The position numbers and the translations under genes were made by a program. 64,000 bases of DNA. It comes from an uncultured Oscillospiraceae bacterium. GTDB lineage: Bacteria > Bacillota > Clostridia > Oscillospirales > Oscillospiraceae. Numbering within the stretch: position 1 is the first letter of the stretch; every line of letters starts with the position of its first letter. Positions 1 to 7,603 of the stretch are shown here, piece after piece. The notes under the pieces are model-generated. The model was not told where the DNA came from. It worked only from the letters and a program-made list of their open reading frames with translations, and ran no database searches. Where the stretch lies: positions 30,881-94,880 of the forward strand of contig CANQXG010000004.1 of NCBI GenBank assembly GCA_947627735.1. The letters are read 5' to 3'.

Positions 1-21
1 CGGCCACTTGGGTACTTCTCC
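1..21 (-). tRNA. Serine tRNA, 5' end only (cut by window edge)
   Basis: Read on the minus strand, the first 21 bases give GGAGAAGTACCCAAGTGGCC, the acceptor and D-arm start typical of a Firmicute class II serine tRNA. The rest, including the anticodon, lies outside the window, so the isoacceptor cannot be read. It follows the complete serine tRNA by 51 bases in the same direction and is probably co-transcribed with it. Confidence 0.75.
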
Positions 22-72
22 AAGCCGAAGTCATATATTCACTCGGGACCGGACCCGGGACCGTCATAAAAA

Positions 73-161
73 TGGCGGAGAGAGAGGGATTCGAACCCCC
101 GGCCCCTTGCGGAGTCACTGGTTTTCAAGACCAGCTCCATAAACCACTCGGACATCTCTCC
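73..161 (-). tRNA. tRNA-Ser (UGA)
   Basis: The minus strand folds as a class II tRNA: 5' GGAGAGA pairs with 3' TCTCTCC, the discriminator is G and CCA is encoded. The anticodon stem GCTGG/CCAGT frames the loop CTTGAAA, giving anticodon TGA. A long variable arm (GACTCCGCAAGGGG...) and the T-loop GGTTCGAATCC are present. It decodes UCA and wobble serine codons. A sigma-A promoter lies just upstream, and a second serine tRNA starts 51 bases downstream. Confidence 0.97.
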
Positions 162-174
162 GCATGGCCCGATT

Positions 175-203
175 ATATTAGCACATAAAATGTGGCCTGT
201 CAA
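175..203 (-). promoter_or_regulatory. Promoter of the serine tRNA pair
   Basis: Minus strand TTGACA, 17-base spacer, TAATAT, preceded by TG one base upstream (extended -10). Predicted transcription start is about 6-8 bases before the tRNA 5' end at 161. Confidence 0.8.
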
Positions 204-252
204 TTATCTGCCCGGGAATTTTTTCCCCAGGGGCTAGGAACGGCGGGAAAAA

Positions 253-263
253 TATGGTATGAT
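253..263 (+). promoter_or_regulatory. Possible extended -10 promoter for the ABC-F gene
   Basis: The plus strand reads TATGGTATGAT, containing TGG-TATGAT, an extended -10 element, about 17 bases before the GGAGG ribosome site. No convincing -35 box is visible, so this is tentative. Confidence 0.35.
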
Positions 264-291
264 GGCCCCATCCATTTTCGGAGGTATGCGC

Positions 292-1902
292 ATGATAACC
301 GTTGAAGATCTCTCCCTGCAGTACGGCAGCCAGGTGCTCTTTACCGGCGTGGACCTGCAGTTCACCGCCGGCAACTGCTACGGCATCATCGGCGCCAACG
401 GCGCGGGCAAGTCCACCTTCCTGAAGCTGCTGTCCGGTCGGGAGGAACCCACCCGGGGCCACATATACGTGGACCCCAAGTGCCGCATGAGCGTCCTGCG
501 CCAGGACCAGAACATGTTCGACGCCTACGGCGTGCTGGAAACGGTCATCATGGGCAACGAGCGGCTCTACCAGTGCGGCAAGGAAAAGGACGCCATCTAT
601 GAAAAGCCGGACTTCTCCGACGCCGACGGCATCCGGGCCGCGGAGCTGGAGGAGGAGTACGCCGAGCTGGGCGGCTGGGAGGCGGAGTCCGACGCCGGAA
701 GGCTGCTCCAGGGACTGGGCATCCCCCCTGCCCTCCACGGCCATCAGATGAGCGAGCTGGAGGGCCGGCAGAAGGTGAAGGTCCTGCTGGCCCAGGCCCT
801 GTTCGGCCACCCGGACATCATATTGCTGGACGAGCCTACAAACAACCTGGACCTGGCCTCCACCGTGTGGCTGGAGGACTTCCTCATGGACTACGCCGGC
901 ACCGTGCTGGTGGTCAGCCACGACCGGTACTTCCTCAACAACATCTGCACCCACATCGTGGACATCGACTACGGCAAGATCCGCATGTACGTGGGCAACT
1001 ACGACTTCTGGTATGAGTCCAGCCAACTGATGCAAAAGCTGGTCAAGGACCAGAACAAAAAGGCCGAGCAGAAGATCCAGGAGCTGCAGACCTTCATCGC
1101 CCGCTTCTCCGCCAACAAATCCAAGTCCCGCCAGGCCACCAGCCGCCGGAAGCTGCTGGAGAAGATCACCGTGGAGCAGATGCCCGCCTCCTCCCGCCGC
1201 TATCCCTGGGTGGGCTTCAAGGCGGAGCGGGAGCCGGGCAAGGACCGGCTGTTCGTCACTAACCTGTCCAAGACCGTGGACGGGGTGAAGCTGATCAACA
1301 ACATCTCCTTCATCATGGGCAAGGAGGACAAGATCGCCGTCATCGGCGCCAATGAAAACGCCATCACCTGTCTTTTCCAGCTGCTGGCCGGCGAGATCGA
1401 GCCGGACGAGGGGGAGATCAAGTGGGGCGTGTCCACCACCCAGTCCTACTTCCCCCGGGACTTCAGCCGGTATTTTGACGGCTGCGAGCTGGAGCTGATG
1501 GACTGGATGCGCCAGTTCTCAGTGGATAAGCGGGAGAGCTACCTGCGCACCTTCCTGGGCCGGATGCTCTTCTCCGGCGACGACGTATATAAGAAGGTGT
1601 CCGTCCTCTCCGGCGGGGAGAAGATGCGCTGCATGATCTCCAAGACCATGCTGGAGGGGGCCAACGTGCTCATGTTCGACCAGCCCACAAACCACCTGGA
1701 CCTGGAGAGCATCGCCGCGCTGAACAACGGCATGGCCGCCTTCCCCTTCAACATCCTCTTTTACAGCCACGACCACCAGCTGACCCAGACCGTGGCCAAC
1801 CGGATCATCGAGCTGACGGAGGACGGCTGCATCGACAGGATGTGTACCTACGACGAGTATATGCACGCCATGGGCCGGGACCACAACGAGATCCAGGAGT
1901 GA
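292..1902 (+). CDS. ABC-F family ATPase (YkpA/YbiT-like translation factor)
   Basis: Cytoplasmic twin-ATPase protein of the ABC-F family, which bind the ribosome near the E site and ease stalled translation. It has no membrane segments. ATPase domain 1 has Walker A GANGAGKST and Walker B LLDEPTNNLD. A charged helical linker (about residues 235-300, rich in K/Q) corresponds to the P-site tRNA interaction motif. Domain 2 has LSGGE and FDQPTNHLD. The start is placed at the ATG 7 bases after GGAGG rather than at the upstream ATGs in the ORF track, giving 536 residues, normal for the group. One composite ATP site looks dead: domain 2 Walker A reads GANENAIT (Lys to Ile), the partner signature in domain 1 is LEGRQ, and the domain 2 catalytic Glu is Gln. 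The SHDHQ switch resembles the YkpA group. A terminator follows directly, so the gene is monocistronic. Confidence 0.93.
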   Translation: MITVEDLSLQYGSQVLFTGVDLQFTAGNCYGIIGANGAGKSTFLKLLSGREEPTRGHIYVDPKCRMSVLRQDQNMFDAYGVLETVIMGNERLYQCGKEKDAIYEKPDFSDADGIRAAELEEEYAELGGWEAESDAGRLLQGLGIPPALHGHQMSELEGRQKVKVLLAQALFGHPDIILLDEPTNNLDLASTVWLEDFLMDYAGTVLVVSHDRYFLNNICTHIVDIDYGKIRMYVGNYDFWYESSQLMQKLVKDQNKKAEQKIQELQTFIARFSANKSKSRQATSRRKLLEKITVEQMPASSRRYPWVGFKAEREPGKDRLFVTNLSKTVDGVKLINNISFIMGKEDKIAVIGANENAITCLFQLLAGEIEPDEGEIKWGVSTTQSYFPRDFSRYFDGCELELMDWMRQFSVDKRESYLRTFLGRMLFSGDDVYKKVSVLSGGEKMRCMISKTMLEGANVLMFDQPTNHLDLESIAALNNGMAAFPFNILFYSHDHQLTQTVANRIIELTEDGCIDRMCTYDEYMHAMGRDHNEIQE

Positions 1903-1916
1903 GCGAAAAACATACG

Positions 1917-1944
1917 GGCGGGAGCGTTCTGCTCCCGCCTTTTT
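1917..1944 (+). terminator. Rho-independent terminator of the ABC-F gene
   Basis: Perfect 9-bp stem GGCGGGAGC/GCTCCCGCC with a 5-base loop followed by TTTTT, starting 14 bases after the ABC-F stop codon. Confidence 0.92.
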
Positions 1945-2033
1945 GATGTATTACGAATATTCTAAGAATACTATTTCGCCGATTTTCCTGATTATACGCT
2001 ATTATTCTACGTCTATTCCATATTTATGCGCTG

Positions 2034-2615
2034 TTATGCATCATTCATGGGTATCATGCGCCCGGTGTTGTCCGTGTCGTATTCCCCCGGCAGCAGCAGC
2101 TCCGACACCGGCACGATCCGATAGCCCTCGCTGAGCAGATACTCTATGACGCCCGGCAGCGCCTCGGGGGTGTACTTGCCCGCGTTATGGAACAGCACGA
2201 TGCTCCCCGAGGACACCTTCGTCTTGACCCGCTGCAATATCTCGGAGGCGTTCAGGTCCTTCCAGTCCAGAGAGTCCACGTCCCACTGGATGGGATACAT
2301 CCCCATGTTCCGCAGCGTGGTGATCACCCCGTCGTTATACTCCCCGTAGGGACAGCGGAAAACCTTCGGCGCCTGGCCGGTGATCGCCTCGATCTTGCCC
2401 GAGCACAGGCTCACCTGGTCGATGATCTGCTTCTCCGACAGCTCCGCCATGTGAGGGTGGCTGTCGGAGTGGTTGCCGATCTCCATGCCCGCGTCGACCA
2501 GGGCTTTCACGCTCTCGGGGTATTTGTCCACCCACTGGCCCACCAGGAAGAAGGTGGCCTTCACCCCATACTTATTCAGTGTATCGATGAGCGTCTGCGT
2601 ATCCTCGTTTCCCCA
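2034..2615 (-). pseudogene. pdaB: PdaB-like polysaccharide deacetylase, 3' part of an interrupted gene
   Basis: C-terminal about 191 residues of a NodB-fold polysaccharide deacetylase of the sporulation PdaB type. Visible motifs in order: NEDTQTL and KATFF, metal-binding NHSDSH, RCPYG, WDVDSLDW and the C-terminal LFHNAG. The N-terminal motif (TFDAAWG) and the membrane anchor are missing; they lie 23 kb away at 25699-25895 on the same strand. The break falls inside the conserved FDAAWG-NEDT stretch at the crossover CA (2614-2615). Across the junction the frame continues into foreign sequence (the ORF track's MGQGG... start) and has no proper start. PdaB in Bacillus acts in the mother cell and is needed for stable spores. 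The copy may be dead, or may be restored by excision of the island. Confidence 0.93.
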
Positions 2616-2636
2616 GGGTGATGTGCGAATGGGGCA
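2595..2636. other. attL: left junction of the island
   Basis: The pdaB-side half (ending CGTTTCCC) joins the CA core at 2614-2615 and the island arm GGGTGATGTGCGAATGGGGC (2616-2635). This arm is the inverted match, with 2 mismatches over 21 bp, of the arm at the right junction. This is the layout of a recombined large-serine-integrase site: half attB plus half attP. Confidence 0.85.
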
Positions 2637-2658
2637 GGGCGTCCGTCCGCCCTGCCCC
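2631..2658. repeat. Perfect 11-bp hairpin at the left island end
   Basis: GGGGCAGGGCG/CGCCCTGCCCC with a 6-base loop, 24 bases downstream of the MATE stop codon. Its left arm overlaps the integrase arm at attL. It may stop MATE transcription from entering the pdaB fragment, but there is no U-tract on the minus strand, so a terminator role is unproven. Confidence 0.6.
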
Positions 2659-2681
2659 ACTGTATCGATTCTGCGCTCCGG

Positions 2682-4064
2682 TCAGCTCGTCGTCTGCGCC
2701 TTCTTCCGCCAGGCGCCCCGGCGGTAGGCGATGAAGGTCAGCAGCGCGCCCATGGCCCAGGAGATGAGAAGCGAGCCGAACAGCGCCTGGGGCTGGCCCT
2801 TGGGGTAGGCCTCTGTGCGGGTGAGCCAGGCCAGGCCGTAGGCGATGGGGACGCGCAGCACGATGGTGCTCACCATGGTGATCCACATGGGCGTGGCCGT
2901 ATCCCCCGCGCCCCGCATCACGCCGCCTAGCACCTGGGTCACGGCCACGCATATGTAACCCACCGCCAGGATGCGCATCATGCGCACCGCCATGTCCATC
3001 AGCGCCGGGGTGTCCGTGAACAGGTCGAACAGATACCGGCCGGCAAACAGCAGTATCGCCGTGATGGTGGCGGAGGTGGCCAGGGCCATGATACCACCCT
3101 GCTTCGTCCCCTGCTCCACCCGGTCCAGACGGCCTGCGCCCACGTTCTGGCCGGCAAAGACACTCATGGCCTGGCCGAAGCTCATGTTGGGCATCATGGC
3201 AAAGCCATCCACCCGCATGATGATAACGTTGCAGGCCATCACCATCTCCCCCATGCTGTTGGTCAGCGACTGCACCACCAGCATGGCCACGGACATGATG
3301 CCCTGGGTGATGCCGGAGGGCACCCCCAGCTTCACGATCCGCCAGGCCGTGTCTTTGCGCATGCGCAGGGTGCCCAGGTTCAGGTCGAACACCTCCCGCA
3401 TGTGCATCAGCTTCAAAAAGCACATGGCCGCGGAGATGGCCTGGGCGATGATGGTGGCCAGGGCCACCCCTGGCACACCCAGCCCGAAGCTGGCCACGAA
3501 CCACACGTCCAGGAAGATGTTCAGCACCGTCGCCAGCAGCAGAAATCCCAGCGCGGAGAAGGAGTCCCCCAGGCCCCTGAGGATGCCGGAGAGGATGTTG
3601 TAGTATGTAAAGCCCGCCGCGCCCAGGAAGAATATCTTCAGATACTGGGCGCACCAGTCGAAGACAGAGTCGGGCGTGCTCAGCATCCGCAGCAGCGGCT
3701 CGGTGATGAGCGTGCCGATGAGCATGGTGGCCACCGTGGTGATGGCCGCCAGGGTGATGCAGTTGCCGATGGCCTTGGACAGGCCCTCCCGGTCATTGGC
3801 GCCGAAGCGCTGGCTTATCACGATGCCCGCGCCGGTGGACACGCCCACGAACACGGCCAGCAGCAGGTTGAATATGGGCATACAGGTGCCCACCGCCGCC
3901 AGGGCGTTGTCGCCCACGTATTTTCCCACGACGATGGAGTCCACCGTGTTATACAGCTGCTGGGCCAGATTGCCGATGAGCATGGGCACGGCAAATTCCA
4001 TGATCCGCTTCCAGGGCGCCCCCTCGGTCATGTCCCTGGCCGTAAATAGCTGGCGAAGCTTCAT
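2682..4064 (-). CDS. MATE family multidrug/sodium antiporter
   Basis: About 460-residue inner-membrane protein of the MATE family, which expels drugs or metabolites using a sodium or proton gradient. It shows the two homologous halves typical of the family, each with six predicted membrane helices. Signature stretches include AVPMLIGNLAQQLYNTVDSIVVG in helix 1 and VPSGITQGIMS at the start of the second half. The ORF track begins 47 codons too early; the ATG at 4064 (MKLRQLF) follows AAGGAAGGGAAGGAT and starts where family members do. It is the first gene inside the left end of the island, alone on its transcript. Its leader carries a promoter and an attenuator-like hairpin pair. The substrate is unknown. 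Confidence 0.9.
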   Translation of the reverse strand: MKLRQLFTARDMTEGAPWKRIMEFAVPMLIGNLAQQLYNTVDSIVVGKYVGDNALAAVGTCMPIFNLLLAVFVGVSTGAGIVISQRFGANDREGLSKAIGNCITLAAITTVATMLIGTLITEPLLRMLSTPDSVFDWCAQYLKIFFLGAAGFTYYNILSGILRGLGDSFSALGFLLLATVLNIFLDVWFVASFGLGVPGVALATIIAQAISAAMCFLKLMHMREVFDLNLGTLRMRKDTAWRIVKLGVPSGITQGIMSVAMLVVQSLTNSMGEMVMACNVIIMRVDGFAMMPNMSFGQAMSVFAGQNVGAGRLDRVEQGTKQGGIMALATSATITAILLFAGRYLFDLFTDTPALMDMAVRMMRILAVGYICVAVTQVLGGVMRGAGDTATPMWITMVSTIVLRVPIAYGLAWLTRTEAYPKGQPQALFGSLLISWAMGALLTFIAYRRGAWRKKAQTTS

Positions 4065-4097
4065 GGTATCCTTCCCTTCCTTTGGGGTATGTCTGTC

Positions 4098-4151
4098 AAA
4101 AAGCGGGATAGCGCAGCTGTCAAGCCTGACGCTATCCCACCATGATAGGCG
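4098..4151 (-). promoter_or_regulatory. Attenuator-like leader of the MATE gene
   Basis: On the minus strand GGGATAGCG pairs with CGCTATCCC (9 bp, 16-base loop) and is followed by GCTTTTT, an intrinsic terminator shape ahead of the MATE start. The upstream CGCCTATC can instead pair with GATAGCG, the first arm of that terminator (7 bp, one bulge). The two folds exclude each other. This is the architecture of transcription attenuation. The ligand or signal is unknown and no known riboswitch class was recognised. Confidence 0.5.
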
Positions 4152-4176
4152 GTGCCGGGAATGCCCGGCGCACACC

Positions 4177-4205
4177 ATAATACCAAACCGATCGAGTGAA
4201 ATCAA
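4177..4205 (-). promoter_or_regulatory. Promoter of the MATE gene
   Basis: Minus strand TTGATT, 17-base spacer, TATTAT with an upstream TG (extended -10). The predicted leader is about 105 nt and contains a GCCGGG/CCCGGC hairpin followed by the attenuator. Confidence 0.65.
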
Positions 4206-4307
4206 GAGGTTTTGCCAAATATATCATATTTTGCCCCCGCCGGCGCCAGGCATGTTTCCCCGCTGGCCTTCATAGGAATGAACATCCATTCTCTTTGGAG
4301 GTCTGCT

Positions 4308-4448
4308 ATGGCTAAGGACAAGTCCCCTTCCCCCGCGCCCAGAAAGGCGCCCGCTCCCCCCTGGCGCGTGGAGCGCCGCTTCGACGGAAAACGAACAGCG
4401 GACCAGGTGGCGGCGGATCTCATCAAGGTACATACGCCCCAGCCGTGA
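4308..4448 (+). CDS. Small protein coupled to the serine recombinase
   Basis: 46-residue protein beginning MAKDKSPSPAP, with a Pro/Lys/Ala-rich start and a C-terminal helix-forming stretch (RRFDGKRTADQVAADLI). The ORF track starts it too early; the ATG at 4308 lies 6 bases after GGAGG. Its TGA overlaps the GTG start of the recombinase (GTGA), and the recombinase has no ribosome site of its own, so the two are translated together. Small basic proteins next to serine recombinases in clostridial elements (TnpW-like) have similar size and layout. Inference: an accessory or directionality factor for excision. No domain was recognised with certainty. Confidence 0.6.
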   Translation: MAKDKSPSPAPRKAPAPPWRVERRFDGKRTADQVAADLIKVHTPQP

Positions 4449-6010
4449 CGAGCGCGAAGGCGAGATACTCCGTCGCCCGCTATGCCCGCCTGTCCCGGGA
4501 GGACGGGGACAAGCCGGAGAGCGACAGCATCGCCAATCAGCTCCGCCTGATCGGGGACTTCTGCGCCCTCCACCCGGAGCTGACCGTCGCCGGCGACTAT
4601 GTGGACGACGGCTACACCGGTACCAGCTTCGACCGGCCCGACTTCCGGCGGATGCTGGCGGACATCGACGCGGGCCGGGTCGACTGTGTGATCGTGAAGG
4701 ACCTGTCCCGCTTCGGCCGGGACTACATCGACATGGGCTATTACCTGGAGCGCTGGCTCCCTGCCCGGGACGTGCGGTTCATCGCCGTCGGCGACGGCGT
4801 GGACAGCCTCCGGGGGCCATACGACATGCTCCTGCCGCTGAAAAACGTCTTTAACACCCAGTATGCCCGGGACATCTCCGCCAAGGTCCGCGGCTCCCTG
4901 GCCGCCAAGCAGCGGCGGGGCCAGTTCGTGGGCGCGTTCGCCGCCTACGGCTATGTGAAGGACCCGGAGGACAAAAACCACCTCATCGTCGATCCTGTGG
5001 CCGCCCGGGTGGTGGAGCGAATATTCACCCTGGCCGCCGCCGGCGTGGGACAGATACGCATCGCCAAGCTGCTCAACGACGAGCGCGTGCCCTGCCCCAG
5101 CGAGTACAAGCGCCTCATGGGCCAGCGGTACACCAATGGCCGCCGGCTGGACGCCACCCGCTACTGGACCTACGCCACCGTCCACCGCATCCTCCGCAGC
5201 CCGGTCTACACCGGCGCGGTGGTGTCCGGCCGCTCGGTCCGGCCCTCCATGCACGCCAAGGCCAAGGCCGCCCCCGCGGCGGACTGGATCGTCGTGGAGG
5301 GCATGCATGAACCCATCGTGTCCCGGGCGTTGTGGGACGCTGCCCAGGCCCAGGTGGGAGCCAATGCCCGGCCCATCGGCTTTACGGGCAGCGTGAGCCT
5401 GTTCGCGGGGCTGCTCCGGTGCGGCGAGTGTGGCCGCGCCCTGTGCAAGACCACCTGGAACGGCCGCGTCACCTATGCCTGCGGGTCCTATCACCGCTAC
5501 GGCCCCGCCGTCTGCTCCCCCCATTACATCGGCGAGGACGCCCTCGCCGCCGTCATCCTGGCGGACTTAAACCGCCTTCTCCGGTCCGTACACGACCTGC
5601 AAAGCCTGGCGGCGCGGCAGAGGGCCGCCTGCTCCGCTCAGCCCTGGGAACGGGAGCTTGCCCATCTGCAGGGAGCGCTGGAGCGCGTCCGGCGGCTGAA
5701 GCAGAGCGCCTATGAGGACTACCGGGACGGGCTGCTCACCCGGGAGGAATTTGCCCGGTATAAGGCGGACTACGACCGGCAGGAGGACGCCCTGGCCCGC
5801 CAGATCGCCGCCGCAGAGCAGGCGCAGCCCGACGCGCCGCCGGACAGCCCCTGGACGGAACAGCTCCTCCGGACCGGCGGGCTGTCCTCCCTGGACCGGG
5901 CCACCCTGGCCCAGACCGTAAAGTCTGTCCGCGTCTTTGCGGACCGGCACCTGGAGATCACCTACCTGTTCTCCGACGAGGTAAGTGACGCGCTGGAAAA
6001 GACGGACTAA
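4445..6010 (+). CDS. Large serine recombinase (site-specific integrase)
   Basis: 521-residue enzyme that cuts and rejoins DNA at att sites through a serine-linked intermediate. The N-terminal resolvase domain (1-150) has the catalytic serine in YARLSREDGD (about residue 17), DDGYTGTSFDRPDF, and the arginine motif DLSRFGRDYIDMG. The recombinase domain follows (about 160-290; GYVKDP, VVERIF, YTGAVV). A zinc ribbon (CGECGRAL ... YACGSY ... C, about 325-365) and a C-terminal coiled coil (about 380-460, ELAHLQGALERVRRLK) complete it. Length and domains are those of an intact enzyme. It starts with GTG overlapping the upstream small ORF's stop. Its stop codon overlaps that of the convergent glycan operon by 4 bases. 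It lies about 1.8 kb from attL and is the obvious candidate for moving the island. Confidence 0.96.
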   Translation: MTSAKARYSVARYARLSREDGDKPESDSIANQLRLIGDFCALHPELTVAGDYVDDGYTGTSFDRPDFRRMLADIDAGRVDCVIVKDLSRFGRDYIDMGYYLERWLPARDVRFIAVGDGVDSLRGPYDMLLPLKNVFNTQYARDISAKVRGSLAAKQRRGQFVGAFAAYGYVKDPEDKNHLIVDPVAARVVERIFTLAAAGVGQIRIAKLLNDERVPCPSEYKRLMGQRYTNGRRLDATRYWTYATVHRILRSPVYTGAVVSGRSVRPSMHAKAKAAPAADWIVVEGMHEPIVSRALWDAAQAQVGANARPIGFTGSVSLFAGLLRCGECGRALCKTTWNGRVTYACGSYHRYGPAVCSPHYIGEDALAAVILADLNRLLRSVHDLQSLAARQRAACSAQPWERELAHLQGALERVRRLKQSAYEDYRDGLLTREEFARYKADYDRQEDALARQIAAAEQAQPDAPPDSPWTEQLLRTGGLSSLDRATLAQTVKSVRVFADRHLEITYLFSDEVSDALEKTD

Positions 6011-7593
6011 TCCACGATGAGCTTATATGTGACCGGCTCGTAGAGATATTCCCCATTGGCGTCAACGCCGATGAAGCTGATCTCAGAGGCGCCCTCAAAC
6101 ATCGACGCGGGCAGTTTCTCGTCAAACCCCACGTCGTTCAGCGCTTCGTTTTCATATGCTTCGCCCACATCTGCGCGTCTTTGCCCATAGTTGAGCCTCA
6201 CCACCGCGTCGCCCACCTGCAGATACAGCGCCTGGAAGGGGGCGTTGTTCTTAAAGTCCGCCGCCCAGCCGTGCAGCTCGACATACCGCGTGGAGCTGTC
6301 CAGCGCAACTTCCGGGCTGTTACGCACCGTCACGCCGTTGAACCTGTCCAGGCATACGCCCTGTCTGCCGACGCCGGCGCCGTACTCCTCCGCTGTTATC
6401 ATCGCCGTCTGCGGCAGCTCCGGCAGCTCCTCGCCCGTATCGACGATAAACGGTTCTCTTTTCAAAATAAAATCGATCTGCCGTTCCCCCACGCCAAATA
6501 TGACCACATCCGGCTTTACCAGCTCGTCGAACTCCATGTCCACCGCTCTTAGCCCCATGAACATGACCGTTCTAAAGCTTTCCGCAAACATCTGCGGAAG
6601 TTTGTGATACTGCGTCCATTGGGAATCACCATAGATTAAGAGCGTACCGTTTTCGGCGTTGGCGTTTTCAAAAATAGCAAAGCCCAGTCCGCGGGCCTCA
6701 TTATCCGCCTGTTGGAATACCCGGCTCTGCTCATACAGCGGTCCGTCCGTTATCATCGTGCTGCTCACAGGCCATTGTGCTGTCGGTATGATCTCGTTTC
6801 CCAGACTGTGGGAATAGCCCATCATATCGGAAAGATCCCCATTCTCCTTCTGCTCGTCCAAAAAGGTGACTGAAAGATCATCCATTGCTATTCCCAGTTG
6901 CTCCAGCTTCTCCGCCACTGTCTGATATATCACATACGAGCCAAGGTCCGTTGCATGGGTGTCATGCTGATAATACAGCTTCCCCTTATCCTTGTTTGCC
7001 AGCATTGCGGTCTTCGCGTTCACGACCTGCACCGTCGTGTTCTCCTCCAGATACCTCTCCAGCTGGTCGCACACCGTTTCCTGTACGGCATAATCTCCGG
7101 AGGCGATATATTCCGGGTAGATGGACGGTTTTCCGGGGTCCATCACCAAAAGATACGGTATCCCCTGCTGGGCGTACCAGTCGCTGATCCTCTGCTGCCG
7201 CTGGGCGATGTCCTGCAAAAGTTCCTCCGACAGCTTATACTTTCCCGCCCCGATCTCCACATTGTGATCGCCGGTGAAATAATACCACCCATCCCGTCCA
7301 ACCTCCACCCGATCGCTGATGGACTGTGGAAAGAGCTTCAGTCTTATTCCTGCCGCCAGTTTCACAAATACGGAGCGAAAGCCCAGGTTGTCCCCCAGCC
7401 AGCTCTCAAATCCGCTTTTCAGGCCGTCGGACAGGTGACCTTCCCCGTCAAATACATCCGGGAACGTCGCCAGATACCGGTTTTCCGCCTCCGACACGAC
7501 CCCCGGTATGCGGTTTATCGTCAACAGAGGCAGGACCAATACGGCCGCGAAACAGATGACCCCGGCGAGCAGCGCCGCTTTTTTCCCTCTCAT
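6007..7593 (-). CDS. DHHW/AlgX-AlgJ-like SGNH protein, last gene of the glycan operon
   Basis: About 529-residue protein with one N-terminal membrane anchor (residues 7-25) and a large outer domain. The SGNH/AlgX-type features are WYYFTGDH, the dyad motif YQHDTHATDLG (family members usually have DTHW, here DTHA) and the nucleophile motif YGDSQ. In alginate-type systems such proteins work with an MBOAT protein to place acyl groups on an exported glycan, and the MBOAT gene lies immediately upstream. The C-terminal ~130 residues look like a beta-rich carbohydrate-contact domain, which is inference. The start is taken at the ATG at 7593 after GAGGTG rather than the GTG at 7602. Confidence 0.8.
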   Translation of the reverse strand: MRGKKAALLAGVICFAAVLVLPLLTINRIPGVVSEAENRYLATFPDVFDGEGHLSDGLKSGFESWLGDNLGFRSVFVKLAAGIRLKLFPQSISDRVEVGRDGWYYFTGDHNVEIGAGKYKLSEELLQDIAQRQQRISDWYAQQGIPYLLVMDPGKPSIYPEYIASGDYAVQETVCDQLERYLEENTTVQVVNAKTAMLANKDKGKLYYQHDTHATDLGSYVIYQTVAEKLEQLGIAMDDLSVTFLDEQKENGDLSDMMGYSHSLGNEIIPTAQWPVSSTMITDGPLYEQSRVFQQADNEARGLGFAIFENANAENGTLLIYGDSQWTQYHKLPQMFAESFRTVMFMGLRAVDMEFDELVKPDVVIFGVGERQIDFILKREPFIVDTGEELPELPQTAMITAEEYGAGVGRQGVCLDRFNGVTVRNSPEVALDSSTRYVELHGWAADFKNNAPFQALYLQVGDAVVRLNYGQRRADVGEAYENEALNDVGFDEKLPASMFEGASEISFIGVDANGEYLYEPVTYKLIVD

Positions 7594-7603
7594 GTCCTGC
7601 ACC

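Noticed and set aside
2034-2660. Intact short polysaccharide deacetylase starting MGQGG
   Set aside because: The first 15 codons are island sequence crossing the attL arm and hairpin; the first catalytic motif and membrane anchor are missing and are found at 25699-25895.
4065-4205. In-frame N-terminal extension of the MATE protein (MISLDRFG...)
   Set aside because: It would translate through the promoter -10 and the attenuator; homologues start at MKLRQ-type sequence and the ribosome site fits the ATG at 4064.
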